From positions 25,189,963 to 25,253,962 of the forward strand of contig OX465103.1 of NCBI GenBank assembly GCA_949987565.1: a DNA stretch of 64,000 nt, given 5' to 3'. This DNA comes from Luidia sarsii. Taxonomy: Eukaryota > Echinodermata > Asteroidea > Paxillosida > Luidiidae. Under the pieces are notes generated by a model. It searched no databases. It was given only the letters and a program-made list of their open reading frames with translations, and was not told the DNA's origin. Shown in pieces: positions 21,945 to 33,660 of the stretch (position 1 is the first letter of the stretch; each line of letters starts with the position of its first letter). The translations under genes and the position numbers were made by a program.

Positions 21945-22410
21945 TCAGTGTTTGCTGTAGCCAGGTTTATGGCCATATGTTATTTGCATGAAAAACAGGG
22001 GTGTGATCCCTGGAGATATAGGATATAATATTATGGTTAAATGCTTGTGGCTGCACCCCCCCCCCCTCTCTGTAGTTCATATGTGAAGGCCACCATTTAG
22101 CTGGATAGCTGAGATGGTGAGAGTGCTGGTACGCAAACATGGCAAAACAAGAGGCTTGACTGGAGCCGGATTTGAACCTGAGACATCTGGTTTGGCGTTC
22201 CAGCGCTCTTCCCATCTGAGCTATCCAGCCCTTAAATGAAGGCTGGATAGTTAGATAGTCTTTGCCGGTGTTGGGGTGCCAGACAGAAGCAATTCCGTAC
22301 CGTATATGTCCAGAGATCAAATGCCTGCAGTGCATGCTTTCATTGGTGTTGTAAATAACATTGGAAACCTGGCTACAGCAGCTTGGGGAACTCACAAAGT
22401 GGATGCAGCT
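21945..22410. repeat. compound of SINE family S1 copies in opposite orientations
   Basis: A plus-oriented partial head (CTGGATAGCTGAGATGG near 22100) abuts a minus-oriented copy (ATTTGAACCTGAGACATC, CTTCCCATCTGAGCTATCCA near 22200). The same flank (tgatccctggagatata, gtagccaggttt) appears on the left and inverted on the right. Confidence 0.75.
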
Positions 22411-22814
22411 TTTCTAAATCAAGTCAAACAAATTGATGAAAAACTGACTGGGAACTTAAAATACAAATAAAAATACTATTCAGACGCTGAATGATCACGC
22501 ATAATTAATCAGGACTTAACAACTGCATATTTTTCATGATAATCTGTAGGTAATGTTGGAAGTTTAGAAGAAAAAAATTGACAATGCCAATAATGTAAAA
22601 ATGACAGTGACAAATTGATGAAGTCAAAATGAGTGACAAATTGCGTGTCGAAATGGCACAGACAATTGACTGCGAGCCAAAATGGAATTGACAAATTGAC
22701 ATCAAAATTACAAAATGTGGTGGAAAGGGGACAATAATGTAATGAAAACAGAAATAAAATGACAGGAAAATTCTTCAAAACCCACACAGGACATGACTTC
22801 CTGGGATGGTGGCT

Positions 22815-22872
22815 TAACAATTTACAGGGCCAGACGTTTCGGACCTATCAGGACCTTTCTCAGAGGGAGAAC
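22815..22872 (-). repeat. foldback family F1 left arm
   Basis: GGGCCAGACGTTTCGGACCT then ATCAGGACCTTTCTCAGAGG. A more degraded right-arm copy lies at 21675-21770. Confidence 0.65.
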
Positions 22873-23467
22873 GGGAAAGTGGCTCTCCACCATGTCCACT
22901 GATCCAAAAATGTATTCTAAAGACTGTTGTTGGTTGTCGAAGTACATGTAATTACAGCGTAAGATGATGAAACGTGATTTATGTGAAGATTGGAAATCAG
23001 CAAGACCCCATGGTCACAGACCTTTCCCCAGCATCCCTCAAACCACCTTTCTGTGAGTTTTTTTTTCACCTAGGGGTTCGTATTTAGGGGGATTCCCACA
23101 TTCCTCGGGTTTAAAACCCACTCGACAGTGACACCTTGTAAATAATGCATCTCTTGTGAGATGGAGTGTCGCTTTGACTCAACAACTCAATATTTCTTGC
23201 AGTAGGCCTATGTATAGCTCTGCCTGTCATCATGAGACTGCTGCTAAAAAAATTTGTTTCCACCTGCCACTGGGATACCTGAGAACGCCTGGCATAGTAT
23301 AGGGGCATTTGTGGCAATTGGCCTTTGTCCAGTGAAGGGAGAAAAGTATACTTCTAGGTAATAGAAATTAGTAGTTTGGCAATTTGATTGGCTCACTGGA
23401 TGCATCCTTGAATTCTTGTTACATTTACTTTGTAATCTTGTTAAATAGGCCTAATAATATAATATGT

Positions 23468-23630
23468 ATCTCAAAATTTAGTGGGCCTGACGTTTCGATC
23501 CTAGCAGGACCTTTCCCTCTGCCTATGAAAAAGGTCCTGCTAGGATCGAAACGTCAGGCCCACTAAATTTTGAGATTTGCATTTTGGTAATTTTAGTCAG
23601 TAAGCATGCAGTTTGCAACATTTTTGTATT
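23468..23630. repeat. foldback family F1: perfect 47-bp hairpin plus tail
   Basis: Arms 23468-23514 and 23530-23576 are exact reverse complements over 47 bp, with a 15-nt loop (23515-23529). The right arm runs into GTAATTTTAGTCAGTAAGCA and TGCAGTTTGCAACATTTTTG, the family tail. This is the best-preserved copy in the window. Confidence 0.93.
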
Positions 23631-26452
23631 TCACATGTATGTATATCCAGTGTTTTGTCACACAGGTCATAGTTCCGGGCAATCTTTAAGAGTAAGATGA
23701 AGAATATCCATCGCAGAGAGTCCATTGGTTCTCTCGTAATCTCTCCCTAACCACACAGACACACAAGGGAGATATTTTAATACTTTGCCTGGGTGCTGCT
23801 GCAAATGACTCTTGACTTGCAGCGTGTCCATCATGAATAGCCTGACATCTCATCTTGCACTATACTTCTCACCCACAGGGCGCTCTTTGCAGCTGCCTGC
23901 GTGTTTTTGATCTTTTAAACATCGAATTTTATCATTGTTTGTTTGTTGCCATGATCTTTTATTATCTGGTAGTTTCGGTATTTTATTCATCTTTTTTATT
24001 TAAGGGTTTAATTTTCCTATGGTGTTCTGCAGACTTTTACCATACAGTATGTATCCTAAACTTTTGGGACTCATGGGAGAACAGGTTATGTTTTACGACA
24101 CTAAATGGGTTCCGCAATAAACATCTAGGCCTACATGTAAGAAATAAATAAATTAAGCAGACAAAAAAAAATGTAATGATTTTCTAATATGACATTAATA
24201 TTCATGCATGCGCAGTACATCAACGCATGCACTCACGAATATCAACTGCACAACAGGAACAAAGACTAGTGAAAAATAATCAAATTGTCAGATGTTTTTA
24301 TAACTGACCCAAAATGACATTACACGTACTCCTTTACAATTCTATTTCTGCAACCCCTTCCCTGATAAAACAGAAAGGGCCTGTATTAAAGCATGGAGGA
24401 AGGCAAACATCTCTCCAAATATATCCATCCTTGACCCCGATGCTTCAAAATCTTGACAAATTAGAGAAAAGTGCTTATTCGTCTTTTGAAAACTACCCCG
24501 GTACATGTTTGGTATTTTTTAACCACACATTTCCTTGTATTGTAAGATTACATGTAGGTAGCCTTCTTACAAAAAAATGTCTAGTAATAGTATAAGAAAA
24601 ATGTTATTTCCAGAACAATTTTTTATATCTTTTTCCGAAGTGTCTAAATGATGTTGTGAAAAATTGACTCATTCTTCAGCCCAAAATCTGAAATTATTTT
24701 GTGAGAAGTGCACTGTCCAGAGCAAAGTCTGATTGTTTAAAAATTTGTTGAGAACACAAACAATATATTTGTTTAAAATGCTGACACAGCCTGAACTCAA
24801 AGTACATCAATGCGTCAGTTTTCAAGAATAACACTGTGCATCAATGATGAAGCATTTAAGCAATTCTGGCCGGCAAAATACATGTATAATTATAAGTGAG
24901 GAATTTTTCTTTCAGTTTCACACCAAAATCTTAAAAAATAATAATAAAAATTTTCAGAAATAAATGTTGTGAATAATGACATGGAAATCACATGACAAAC
25001 ATGATTGTGATTATTATTACAATATGTGGTTAATATCGAGTTGATGTAGAAAGGAAATAAAATTATATGAAATTAATAAAACAGTGTTATTTTTTTTTCC
25101 ATTTTCACATTTTTTTCAATCGACAAATCGTCGACGAAACCTTGACGAAACGAGCGGAATAAACCGTAAAATAAACTGCCACTTTAAAATGCTCTCCATC
25201 ATAGACGATCGAAATTTGTATTTAGGGCACATGGGCAGATCTTTCTGTGCCGTGCACGCAATTTTCAGGGTGGAATGTGGCAGACTTGGGCACTTTCCCC
25301 GAAGTTTAGTGACGAAAATTAGAGGTCAGCTCTTCTGCGTGGCAAACGTAACGACGGGCTCAAGCATGCACCATTCTGCATATCTAATGAGTATGCAAAG
25401 AACCACGTACTGACTGTAACATCGCAATAGCCCTATATACTTCGAACGCTACATCAGAAAAAAAACAACTTCCTTCCGACCTAAAAGCCAAACCGTAAAA
25501 CGTCAAGAAATCCACCAAAAACGAACAAATTCCCAAGCAAATACCACCCGTACATCGTATGACTCTCCCATTTGTGAACGAAATGATATGCAACCTACCG
25601 TTTTCTGTTTTTGCGATGCTTTAGGAAGAAATTCGAGTCGTTTCGGTCGCGATCTTCCTCGCCGATATTGAGCAAAATGGCACCTGGTAAAGTACATTGC
25701 GCATGTGTAGTATCGTCCATTCACGGATAGGTAATTCACATGTTGTGCGACGTTTGTAAATAAATATTAATCCTTCCAAGTCTTGGTGTACAGAATTAGC
25801 TATATTACAAAACTATAGAAAAATGACCCTCTTATTTTGCATACTATATCCTGTTTATGATAGAAACGTATTGAAATAAGAAACAGATAACAATATGGTC
25901 ACAATATTTAGATACCCCTTTGCAATCAACAGTAATCGACGAGTCCTAATCAACATAGGGTAGGTGGAGTTCGCTTGGGAAAGATTATCAAGACAGGGGC
26001 CGCAAAATGACTGTTGGCTTATTGAATTTTGATTTAATTCACCCTATCTTATTATAAGCAAATCTAGATACGAATGGAGGGCTAAAAAATATTTCCATGT
26101 CTCCCACGTAGATTGTCTCACCCCCTCTCGCTAAGAAATTGTTGATTTACACGGGGATGCTTGTGGAACGCCGGCAGGGGAAAAAACGTCAACACTTGTT
26201 AGATGAATATTTATGAGCGAGAACAGCGGGAGTCTGGCGCGCTGTATGGCTACCATTACCAAAATGCAAATATCAGTGTGCACGTGGGTGCCAGTTATCT
26301 GTGACCTTTGACCCATCTCCTGTTCCTCTGTTTTGTGTGTGTGACTGAGGAACGGTAACGAATACATTGAGCAAGAACTGGGCCGTGTCCAGTTGTAATC
26401 TTTCGAGTAACCAGTGGCCTTTTACGGCAATCTGAACTCGGGATCGGTCGCC

Positions 26453-26473
26453 ATGTGGTGCCCAGTGGACTAG
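26453..26473 (+). promoter_or_regulatory. six-codon upstream ORF before STIMATE
   Basis: An ATG at 26453 opens MWCPVD followed by TAG at 26471-26473, 62 nt before the STIMATE ATG and in another frame. If the transcript begins upstream it would be a minimal uORF; the transcription start is not known. Confidence 0.4.
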
Positions 26474-26535
26474 CGAATACCTTGAGTAACTTTACACTTG
26501 ATGTGGTGACTCCGGGAGCGGGCATTCTTCCGAGT

Positions 26536-29500
26536 ATGTCCGTTTATCTGCTCGTTTCGTGCGTGACTGCCCTCCCCTATTTAGCAGACTGCATCTTCCA
26601 CCATCACACGTCCTTTGCCCGAGATGACACGAGTGATGACCGCGGGTCGCCCACCGTGAAGAGGGCGTCGCTGACTGCCGACACCTTCCTGGTCGTGAAC
26701 ACCAGCTCTAGTCGGCTGAACCTGACCGACTCTCACACCGAACACTGCCGACAGAATGCCCTGACCGACGAGTTCGGAATGATCACCCAACTCATCCTGG
26801 CCGTGTTGGCATTCAGCAGCTTAATATGTGAGTTCGATCAATCGATGCCTACCAAAATTAATAATAATAGTAGTATTAATACATTCCTTTGGACAGTTGT
26901 CATTTCCAAACAAAATGTTCAGACCTCACCAATCACGTCATGATGTTGTCATTGTTGAAGTCATAAACCAGGAATCAATGTATTGACTGATCCAAAGTGG
27001 TATTCGAGTTTAGCGGAGTATACTCATTTTTCAGTTAGATTAAATTTTAAAGTGTCAACATTGTGTTAATTTAGGGGATTTCCCCTGTTCAATTCATTTC
27101 TGTTTATTATTTGAAAAAATAAGAGGACTTTCTCAAACCTTCCTCCATCCTCAAACAGTTATGCTACTGCTAAGTGCTAGGTTTGGAACATCCGGCCCTT
27201 TATGCTTTGGGTTTGCGTTCTTGGCCATTGAAGTTAATATTAATCAGTTTGCAGATTGGTACTTTTTGAAACCACCTTGAGTTTTGTATTGAAATGAAAG
27301 ATTTCACCATTTTTGATTGACTGCCTTTTGTCCCGTTTATTTTCCAGTGAAGAGATTACGGGAACCCAAGGAGGAGAGAAGATCCTGGAGAATTTGGTGA
27401 GACAACGGTGCTTGGGTGCTTGGGACCGGCTTCTTAGGGCCCTATTTCATGGATTGTGCTACAGCATATTTCTTGTGATCTTTGATCATTTCATACCCAA
27501 GTTGCTTCATACAAAGTAGCCAGGTTGCTAAGTGAATTGTATCCTGAAAAATTTGGAAAGGAACATTTGACTGGATGGACCCAGGACTTGAACCCGATAC
27601 CTCTGGATTAACGTACCAGTGTTCTTCCATCTGATGGTGGCTTTCCCAAATACTGAATAGTCAGAAGCAATTCAACCATTAACTGCCATATATCTCCATG
27701 GATCACAGTCACACACCCGCTTTCATTCAGATGCAAGTGCAACCAATTGTTGTAAACCTGGCTATAGCAGCTCTCTAAATGTTCTACTTCAAGTGGATGC
27801 AGTTTTTTTTTTCATTCTTATGAAACTTGACTCCTGTTCTTGATTCAATGCAGGTTTTATGATACTTCCAAGCAAGCCTTGGGGGCTGGCGTCATTCATG
27901 TTGCTAACGTGTTCCTGTCCGCTGAGTTGCCCAATGGTGACCCCTGTATTTGGTGAGTCATCTCAAAGCGTGGGTGCACTGGAACCACTCACCAGCCTTC
28001 TTGGTTAATGCACCAGACTTCTGCCAGCCCTTGATTGAACATGTTGAAGCCGGGGCCTCGGATTCTTTAAATGCCACGGCATGCCCTCCTTCTCCAGTCC
28101 ACCCTCAGCTACAACTGGCTTATCACTGTCAGGAGTTATGATTGCCCGTTAGACAATGCATTATGTGCATGCATGTGACCCGCTCTGGCATAATGAGGAA
28201 TCTCATCCAAATTTGAGTTTTCAATATTTTCTAAAGAAATATGACGAGGCAACGCTCAGCCGCGGAAACCCCTTTTCAAGAAATTTGGCTCTAAAGTTTG
28301 AGGTCATCAAGTCCTTCAAGTTGTTCGGACAAATGATTCTCTATTACAAAACTTTACAAAAATGTAAAAAAAAAGAAAAATAGAATTGATTTTGACAAAA
28401 CTTTGACTTATAACGACGTTTACTCGAAAAGGACTTTTGGAGGAGATGCCCCATTGTGCCATCATCTATGCCAAGTGTGAAACTCGTTTACAGTACTTAC
28501 TGGTCTAGTGCAAGAAAAGCTCAGGTCTAGTCAGATTTTTCTGTCACTCGAATCCCTTTGTTTTCCCAGAAATATGACCCTGGTTCTAAAGCGACTTTTG
28601 ACAAAGAATCATCATTCAGTATATATTTTGTTTTGCTCTTCTTTTGAATTACAGGTACATTGTCAACTTCCTCCTGGATTCCACCTTTGGCCTGTTCTTC
28701 ATCTACGTCAGTGTGAAAATCTCGCAGTGCCTTGTCAAGCTGTGCAACTGCAAGACGCTCTACTTTGGCGAGTACGGCAACCCGCCCATGTGCGAGGCCT
28801 GGGTAGGCCAGTGCGGTCTCTTCGTCCTCATTGTCGTCATCGAGAAGGTGGTCATCACCATTTTCGCCAGTCTGAACGTCTGGTCGGAGGTGAGCATGAC
28901 CGCTGACCCGTGAATGACATTTACCAGGGCTTTTTGTGTGTGTGTCTTTGTCGTCAGGCTCTCTAAACCTTGTGCCGATCTTTCGGATTGTGTGAGGTCC
29001 ATTGTGCAAACTTTGAAATTCAGGGTTAGGGTAAGGGTAGTGGCCTTCCCTTATAGTCAACTAGTCCTTGTCGCGAATTGACTAGCTAATTAATTAGGGA
29101 AGGCCACAATCTTAGGGCTTGATAGCTTATATGGAAGAGCATTGGTACATTAATTGTGGGGTCTCTGGTTTAAGTCCGGGTCCAGTCAAAATTTTCTTTG
29201 CCAATTTTTCAATTTTATTTTTCTTTCCTTCAGATTGCCAGGACTCTCCTGTCACCCATCCACAATCCCAAAGTAGAAGTGGTGATCGTCATGCTCCTTG
29301 TGCCATTTGTTCTCAATGTAAGTTGATGGGAAATCTTCTCATTCTTAGAATATCTAGAGAAGGTTTGGTCAAGCCTCAAGCAGTGTTCCCATAGGACTTT
29401 CCTTGTGTCGAACTACAGTGACTTTGATCACGAATGACCAAATTATATCCAATAGGAATTCAACGTAAACTCATGTCCCTTCGAAAGTTGATGTAAAACT

Positions 29501-30233
29501 AACAGGCCAGTGGTCAATTTAACAAAACTCAACGTAACTTACGATCAATTGCAAGGTGATGAGCGATGTGCAGAAACCATACAGCCGATCACAACTTGCG
29601 ATGGGTTATCCATTGTAAGTTGAGTTACGATGCATCCTAAGGCTTTGTAAAATCCCGCCCTGAACTGGTCGCAGAAATTTTTCGCTCAGCCATGGTAGCT
29701 GAACAGTGTCCACATTAATCAGCCATTCACGGCAACGTCAAATATACATTCTGTCAGTTAAAAAAGTGTTATGATAGATTGATTGCATCAGGGAGATTGT
29801 AAATTTAATGAGGGCTTACCATACTCGACAAAATAAGCACTGTGTGTTCAGTACTTTTTGCCCGATTGACTGCATTTATAAGAGAAAGCAAGTGTCTTGA
29901 TGCATACCGGTACTCACCTTCAAACATTGCTCATTAATCTTGTCTCCCGCTCCGCTGTGAAACCCCCCCCCCCCATCCCAGGCGATAATGTTCTGGGTGG
30001 TGGACAACTTCCTGATGCGCAAGCGCAAGAAGCTCAAGGACAACCCGGGCAACGGCAAGGCGCCGCAGGCCCGCTACTTCAAGCTGAAGCCGGCACCGGC
30101 GAAGGACAAAGGTCGCAGCCCGGAGTCGGAGGTGCTCCTCTCCCAGGACGAGGACAGCGGCGAGGCGGTGGTTCTCACCTCCTCCCGGCGAGCCAACGAG
30201 AATTTCATGGGGAGGAGTGTCAGTATACTGTAA
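26536..30233 (+). CDS. STIMATE: STIMATE / TMEM110, ER regulator of store-operated calcium entry
   Basis: Multi-pass ER protein that binds STIM and promotes its activation at ER-plasma membrane junctions (family knowledge). Exons: 26536-26827, 27348-27396, 27854-27952, 28655-28889, 29234-29317, 29982-30233; all GT-AG, phases 1,2,2,0,0, total 1,011 nt, 336 aa (human about 294). Matches to the family run in order: NALTDEFGMITQ and a hydrophobic FSSLILKRLREPKEERRSWR (exon 1/2 join); W-F-Y-D-T-S-K-Q-A (exon 2/3); NFLLDSTFGLFFIYVSVK; FGEYGNPPMCEAWVGQCGLF (exon 4); NPKVEVVIVMLLVPFVLN; MFWVVDNFLMRKRKKL (exons 5/6). The C-terminus is basic, then acidic with SEVLLSQDEDSGE. The N-terminus is about 40 residues longer than human and opens with a hydrophobic MSVYLLVSCVTALPYLADC, followed by N-glycosylation sequons (NTS, NLT). 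Confidence 0.95.
27545..27810 (-). repeat. SINE family S1 copy in STIMATE intron 2
   Basis: Inverse B box ACTTGAACCCGATACC and inverse A-box region GTTCTTCCATCTGATGG, then the standard flank (accattaactgccatatatc, caaccaattgttgtaaacct, gtggatgcag). Confidence 0.75.
29035..29215 (+). repeat. SINE family S1 copy in STIMATE intron 4
   Basis: GGGAAGGCCACAATCTTAGG, GCTTGATAGCTTATATGG (A box) and GGTTTAAGTCCGGGTCCAGT (B box), then AAAATTTTCTTTGCC. It ends about 20 bp before the exon 5 acceptor. Confidence 0.75.
29515..29660. repeat. short inverted-type repeat family R3, copy 1 (STIMATE intron 5)
   Basis: CGTAACTTACGATCAATTGC, GTGATGAGCGATGTGCAGAA, GATGGGTTATCCATTGTAAG, TTGAGTTACGATGCATC. The two ends are partly inverted (aacttacga / tcgtaagtt type). 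It matches 56205-56342. Confidence 0.75.
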
Positions 30234-30865
30234 TGCCTGGCCCAGGGCTGGGCCCAATTTCCGTGGCTCTGCCTAACCCTTTTTAGCACTGAATTGCTGT
30301 GAAGAGGTCAAACCCTATACTCAATTAATATTGACACTGCCCTTTGTAAGAACTCCACATCGTTCTGTAGGTCTGAGCCTTAAGATCTCTGTGGCGTTCT
30401 GTAGGGCTGAAAGGGTTAATGTAGAATTCTGCACTGACAGAACGCCGTCAGTGCAGAATTCATTTTATGGATCCTGTAAGCAAGGATTAGGCACTTAAAG
30501 CCCCTACACAACATTGGTCGAGGTCAAAGAATAGCATCCATACGTTGTCTCATCCAACATAAGCATGAAATAGCACACCTGTGAAAATTTCAGCTCAATC
30601 CGCCAACCGAGTTTCGAGAAAATAGTGAAAACCGCTTCATTTGTTTCGCAAAAATGCAGCATTCAAAGCCGTACTGTTCCGAAAAATAGTTTAGATCTCG
30701 GTGAGACGTAAACTATTTCTTTTACTCATTTCTCCCAAAATACAACATTTTAGGAAAAAAAATTCAGTGAGAGCTTTCTTCTATAACCATCTTTAAACTG
30801 TTTAAGTTTCATGTAAATCTGTGAACATTTCTGCTTTTCGATCTTACCAATGTTGTGTAGGGGCT

Positions 30866-31568
30866 TTAACCACTTCGTGCCGGGGGGCTTTTCAGCGCCG
30901 ATGACCGCCATACGGGGGTTTTGGAACAATGCATCATTTTCAAATCTCACTAAAACAATCGGAACAATATATTTCTGTGAAATATATCGATAAGTGTATA
31001 CTATGGGTACAAGAGAGTGAAACCTGGCACAATTCAGACGTCGTTGTGGCTTTTGTCAAGAGATTATCCGTTCGAAAAAGGGCACATTATACGTTGTCAA
31101 TGGACCCTAACGGACTTGTGTGTGTGTGTGCGTGTACGGCGCTGTCAATCCCTGACCGCAGACTCCAGCCTCCACTCCAGGCAGTCAAGTCTTTGAGTTG
31201 GTCGGCCACAACCGAGCGTACAGATTACGGTAAAGAATGTGGGGGGAATTCCAATGCCAGACCGACGACCGTTGGGCTGTGTGGCATGCAAAGACAATGT
31301 CCCTGTGTGCTTTCAGCTGCAGCGTAGTATTCCTCGATCCTTCACAGTAAAAGTCCCACAATTGCACAATTACTGCTGCTAATCTTGCAATTCATGTGGC
31401 AACTTGCATAAAGAAGGGTCTTTGTACTGATTCGTACTGCTTTGTTCTAAGCTGAAAAGAGTCTTTGTTTAGAATGTGGACAATAGTGTTGCCCGGAATC
31501 GGACGGCCCCGTCGCATAGTAAAGCCAATGGAGCTCCAGATTCGGAGGTCCCGGCGCGAAGTGGTTAA
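30866..31568. mobile_element. non-autonomous TTAA-flanked inverted-repeat transposon, complete
   Basis: TTAA at 30866-30869 and 31565-31568 flanks inverted termini CCACTTCGTGCCGG (30870-30883) and CCGGCGCGAAGTGG (31551-31564), a 13/14 match. TTAA duplication is typical of piggyBac-like elements (family knowledge). The 703-bp interior has no long ORF, so any mobility would need a transposase in trans. Near-identical interior sequence recurs at 50365-50946. Confidence 0.8.
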
Positions 31569-32029
31569 AGAGCTAGCAGAAAATGTCTGTGCTTAACGCT
31601 GGCTTTTGATCAAACCCAATATCAAATATTTCTCTGACTGGGGTATCAGGCAATATATAGGTTTCAACCCCAAACAGTGTTGCAACTGGGATGCTGTGTC
31701 CTCAGTTTGGGTAAACACAATAACAGCAGCCCAACTGTTTCCTCTTTTACTGTAATTTTCTATTGCTATTTGGCAAGAGGTGCATTTGCCCCCGTTGTCT
31801 GGGTACTGAATTCCCCTCGTCAGCCCATCGACATTATTCTAGCTGACAACCCCAGTCTGAGAAGCAATTGATGCATTCGTGTAGTGAACCATTTGATTTG
31901 CTTACGGAAGCAAACAATAATATTGGTCATGAAATACACTTAAGTTTAGTGCAGAATTGTGCCTTTTATAAGCACTGGTAAGCAGAGCCATGAAATTGGA
32001 TCCTAGTTTAGTATCCTCTCTGCAGGCAA

Positions 32030-32215
32030 GGCAGTGCAGTATGTTCGTATGCATGTACATGTACTCTACAGTACATGTGCATGCACATGTACATGTAAAT
32101 GAATTAAATGTTCCTGTACATCAGTTACTTGACGTGTACGTACATTGTACACGTGTACGTACACATGACTACATGTACTACATATATGTACTTGCACATA
32201 CATGTACACTGTAAT
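32030..32215. repeat. TACATG/TGTACA palindromic microsatellite
   Basis: Runs such as ACATGTACATGTACTCTACA and GCATGCACATGTACATGTAA. Shorter TACATG clusters recur through the window (18390, 20270, 51265). Confidence 0.8.
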
Positions 32216-32987
32216 GTATTAGTGCTGCATTACTGCTGGGTTCACTGAACTCCAGGCACCAGACTAATATTGGTCCTCACAGGCCTGTGCCTTTTTGTAA
32301 CGCCCCCTGTTTTTAAGTGCAAATGATTGTTATATTTCAGATGAAAGAGGCAATACATGTACATCCTCCCTTTTCCAAAACTCTCCTTTCTGAAAATAGA
32401 GACAGTTGTTCGCTTTATATATAAAGATTGGTACTTTCATTTATGCTTAGAGTGCGTAATGGTTAAACTGAGGTGCATATATTTACTTGACTTGTATAGA
32501 AACCGTTATTTATTAGGATAAGATGACATGTTTTGCAATTGTGCATATTGAAGTGACTTCTAGAAGTGTACTTTGATTCTAGAAGTGTACGTTGTTTTGA
32601 TGCGTGTTTGCAATACGTATGCCGACACAGATTGCGTCCGACCGACAAGTTTTTATTTGTCAAGCGGCTTTGACACAGCTGAATGAATATGTACTAGTAT
32701 TGCTGCTGTTTTGTTTACGAAATATGGAAGTGTTGAGTTGCAAATAGTCACGATTATTGTTACAGTATTTAGCCAAAACTAATGAGACTGTGGGTGTGGA
32801 TCTTTTTTTTTTTTTTGGGGGGGGAGATGGGTTTGGATTAGACCTTAGAGTGGCAAGGGAAAAAGTTAGTCGGTGCTGGAGAGGAAAGTGATCATTGGCC
32901 ATCTACAAATGTCACTGGATGTTAAACGTCTGACATAGCTGGGGCGGGGGTCATTACACGCAAACCATTTGTCTACTCTTAGTCTCA

Positions 32988-33260
32988 CACCAGGTGACTG
33001 GATACAATTGGTAGACAGGGTCATCACACACCAACCCTTTGTCTACCCACACCAGGTGACTGGATACAATTGGTAGACAGGGTCATCACACACCAACCCT
33101 TTGTCTACCCACACCAGGTGACTGAATACAATTGGTAGACAGGGTCATCACACACCAACCCTCTGTCTACCCACATCAGGTGACTGGATACAATTAGTAG
33201 ACAGGGCCATCACACACCAACCCTTTGTCTACCAACATCAAGTGACTGGATACAATTGTC
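32988..33260. repeat. 62-bp tandem repeat, about 4.4 copies
   Basis: Unit begins AGGTGACTGGATACAATTGG and continues TAGACAGGGTCATCACACAC, then CAACCCTTTGTCTACCCACA. The phase holds at 62 bp with few substitutions; the last copy degrades. Confidence 0.95.
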
Positions 33261-33574
33261 GTCAGATTGTAGTCATGCAATAACCTACCAATAGCATTAT
33301 CACATCATTGTTAATGTAGAGTAAATATGAATGGCCAACTTCCTAATTTTAGCCAGTTATTTGTTTTCGTGTGTGCAATATTAAAGAAAGAAGAAAATAT
33401 AACAATCTTCACTTCCCCACCTTCTGCAAAGAGAAAGATGAAGCAAAAATGCTTGTTAAACATTAAACAGTTTCTTAATATATTCTGTGTCATTAAGCTT
33501 TCTTAAAAGTTAATTATGACAGTTACTAAAATGCTAATTTTTTTTTCAACATTTTCAATTACTTTTACTACATG

Positions 33575-33660
33575 TAACTTTCAATCCTGGCAGGACCTTT
33601 TTTCACAGGCCTTTCAGTCAGTGAGCAGTTTGCAACGTTGTATACAACGTTAACTTTCGC
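33575..33660. repeat. foldback family F1 remnant
   Basis: CTTTCAATCCTGGCAGGACC and TTTCAGTCAGTGAGCAGTTT, then GCAACGTTG: the core is lost, the tail kept. A similarly degraded copy is at 27125-27270. Confidence 0.55.

Larger units (their letters stand above)
18044..26452. other. SFMBT-STIMATE intergenic region or SFMBT 5' untranslated introns
   Basis: Contains the LINE remnant, SINE compounds and F1 hairpins up to 23.6 kb. I see no gene in 23.7-25.5 kb, which is AT-rich. A candidate non-coding SFMBT exon could end at the donor CG|gtaggttg (minus, 25599), since a GC-richer, repeat-free stretch follows to 26450. That would put the SFMBT promoter next to STIMATE. Confidence 0.5.

Noticed and set aside
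29897..30286. 129-codon plus ORF overlapping the last STIMATE exon in another frame
   Set aside because: Frame shadow; the frame joined at 29982 gives the conserved MFWVVDNFLMRK.
32988..33260. CRISPR-like array
   Set aside because: Head-to-tail tandem repeat without unique spacers, in an animal genome.
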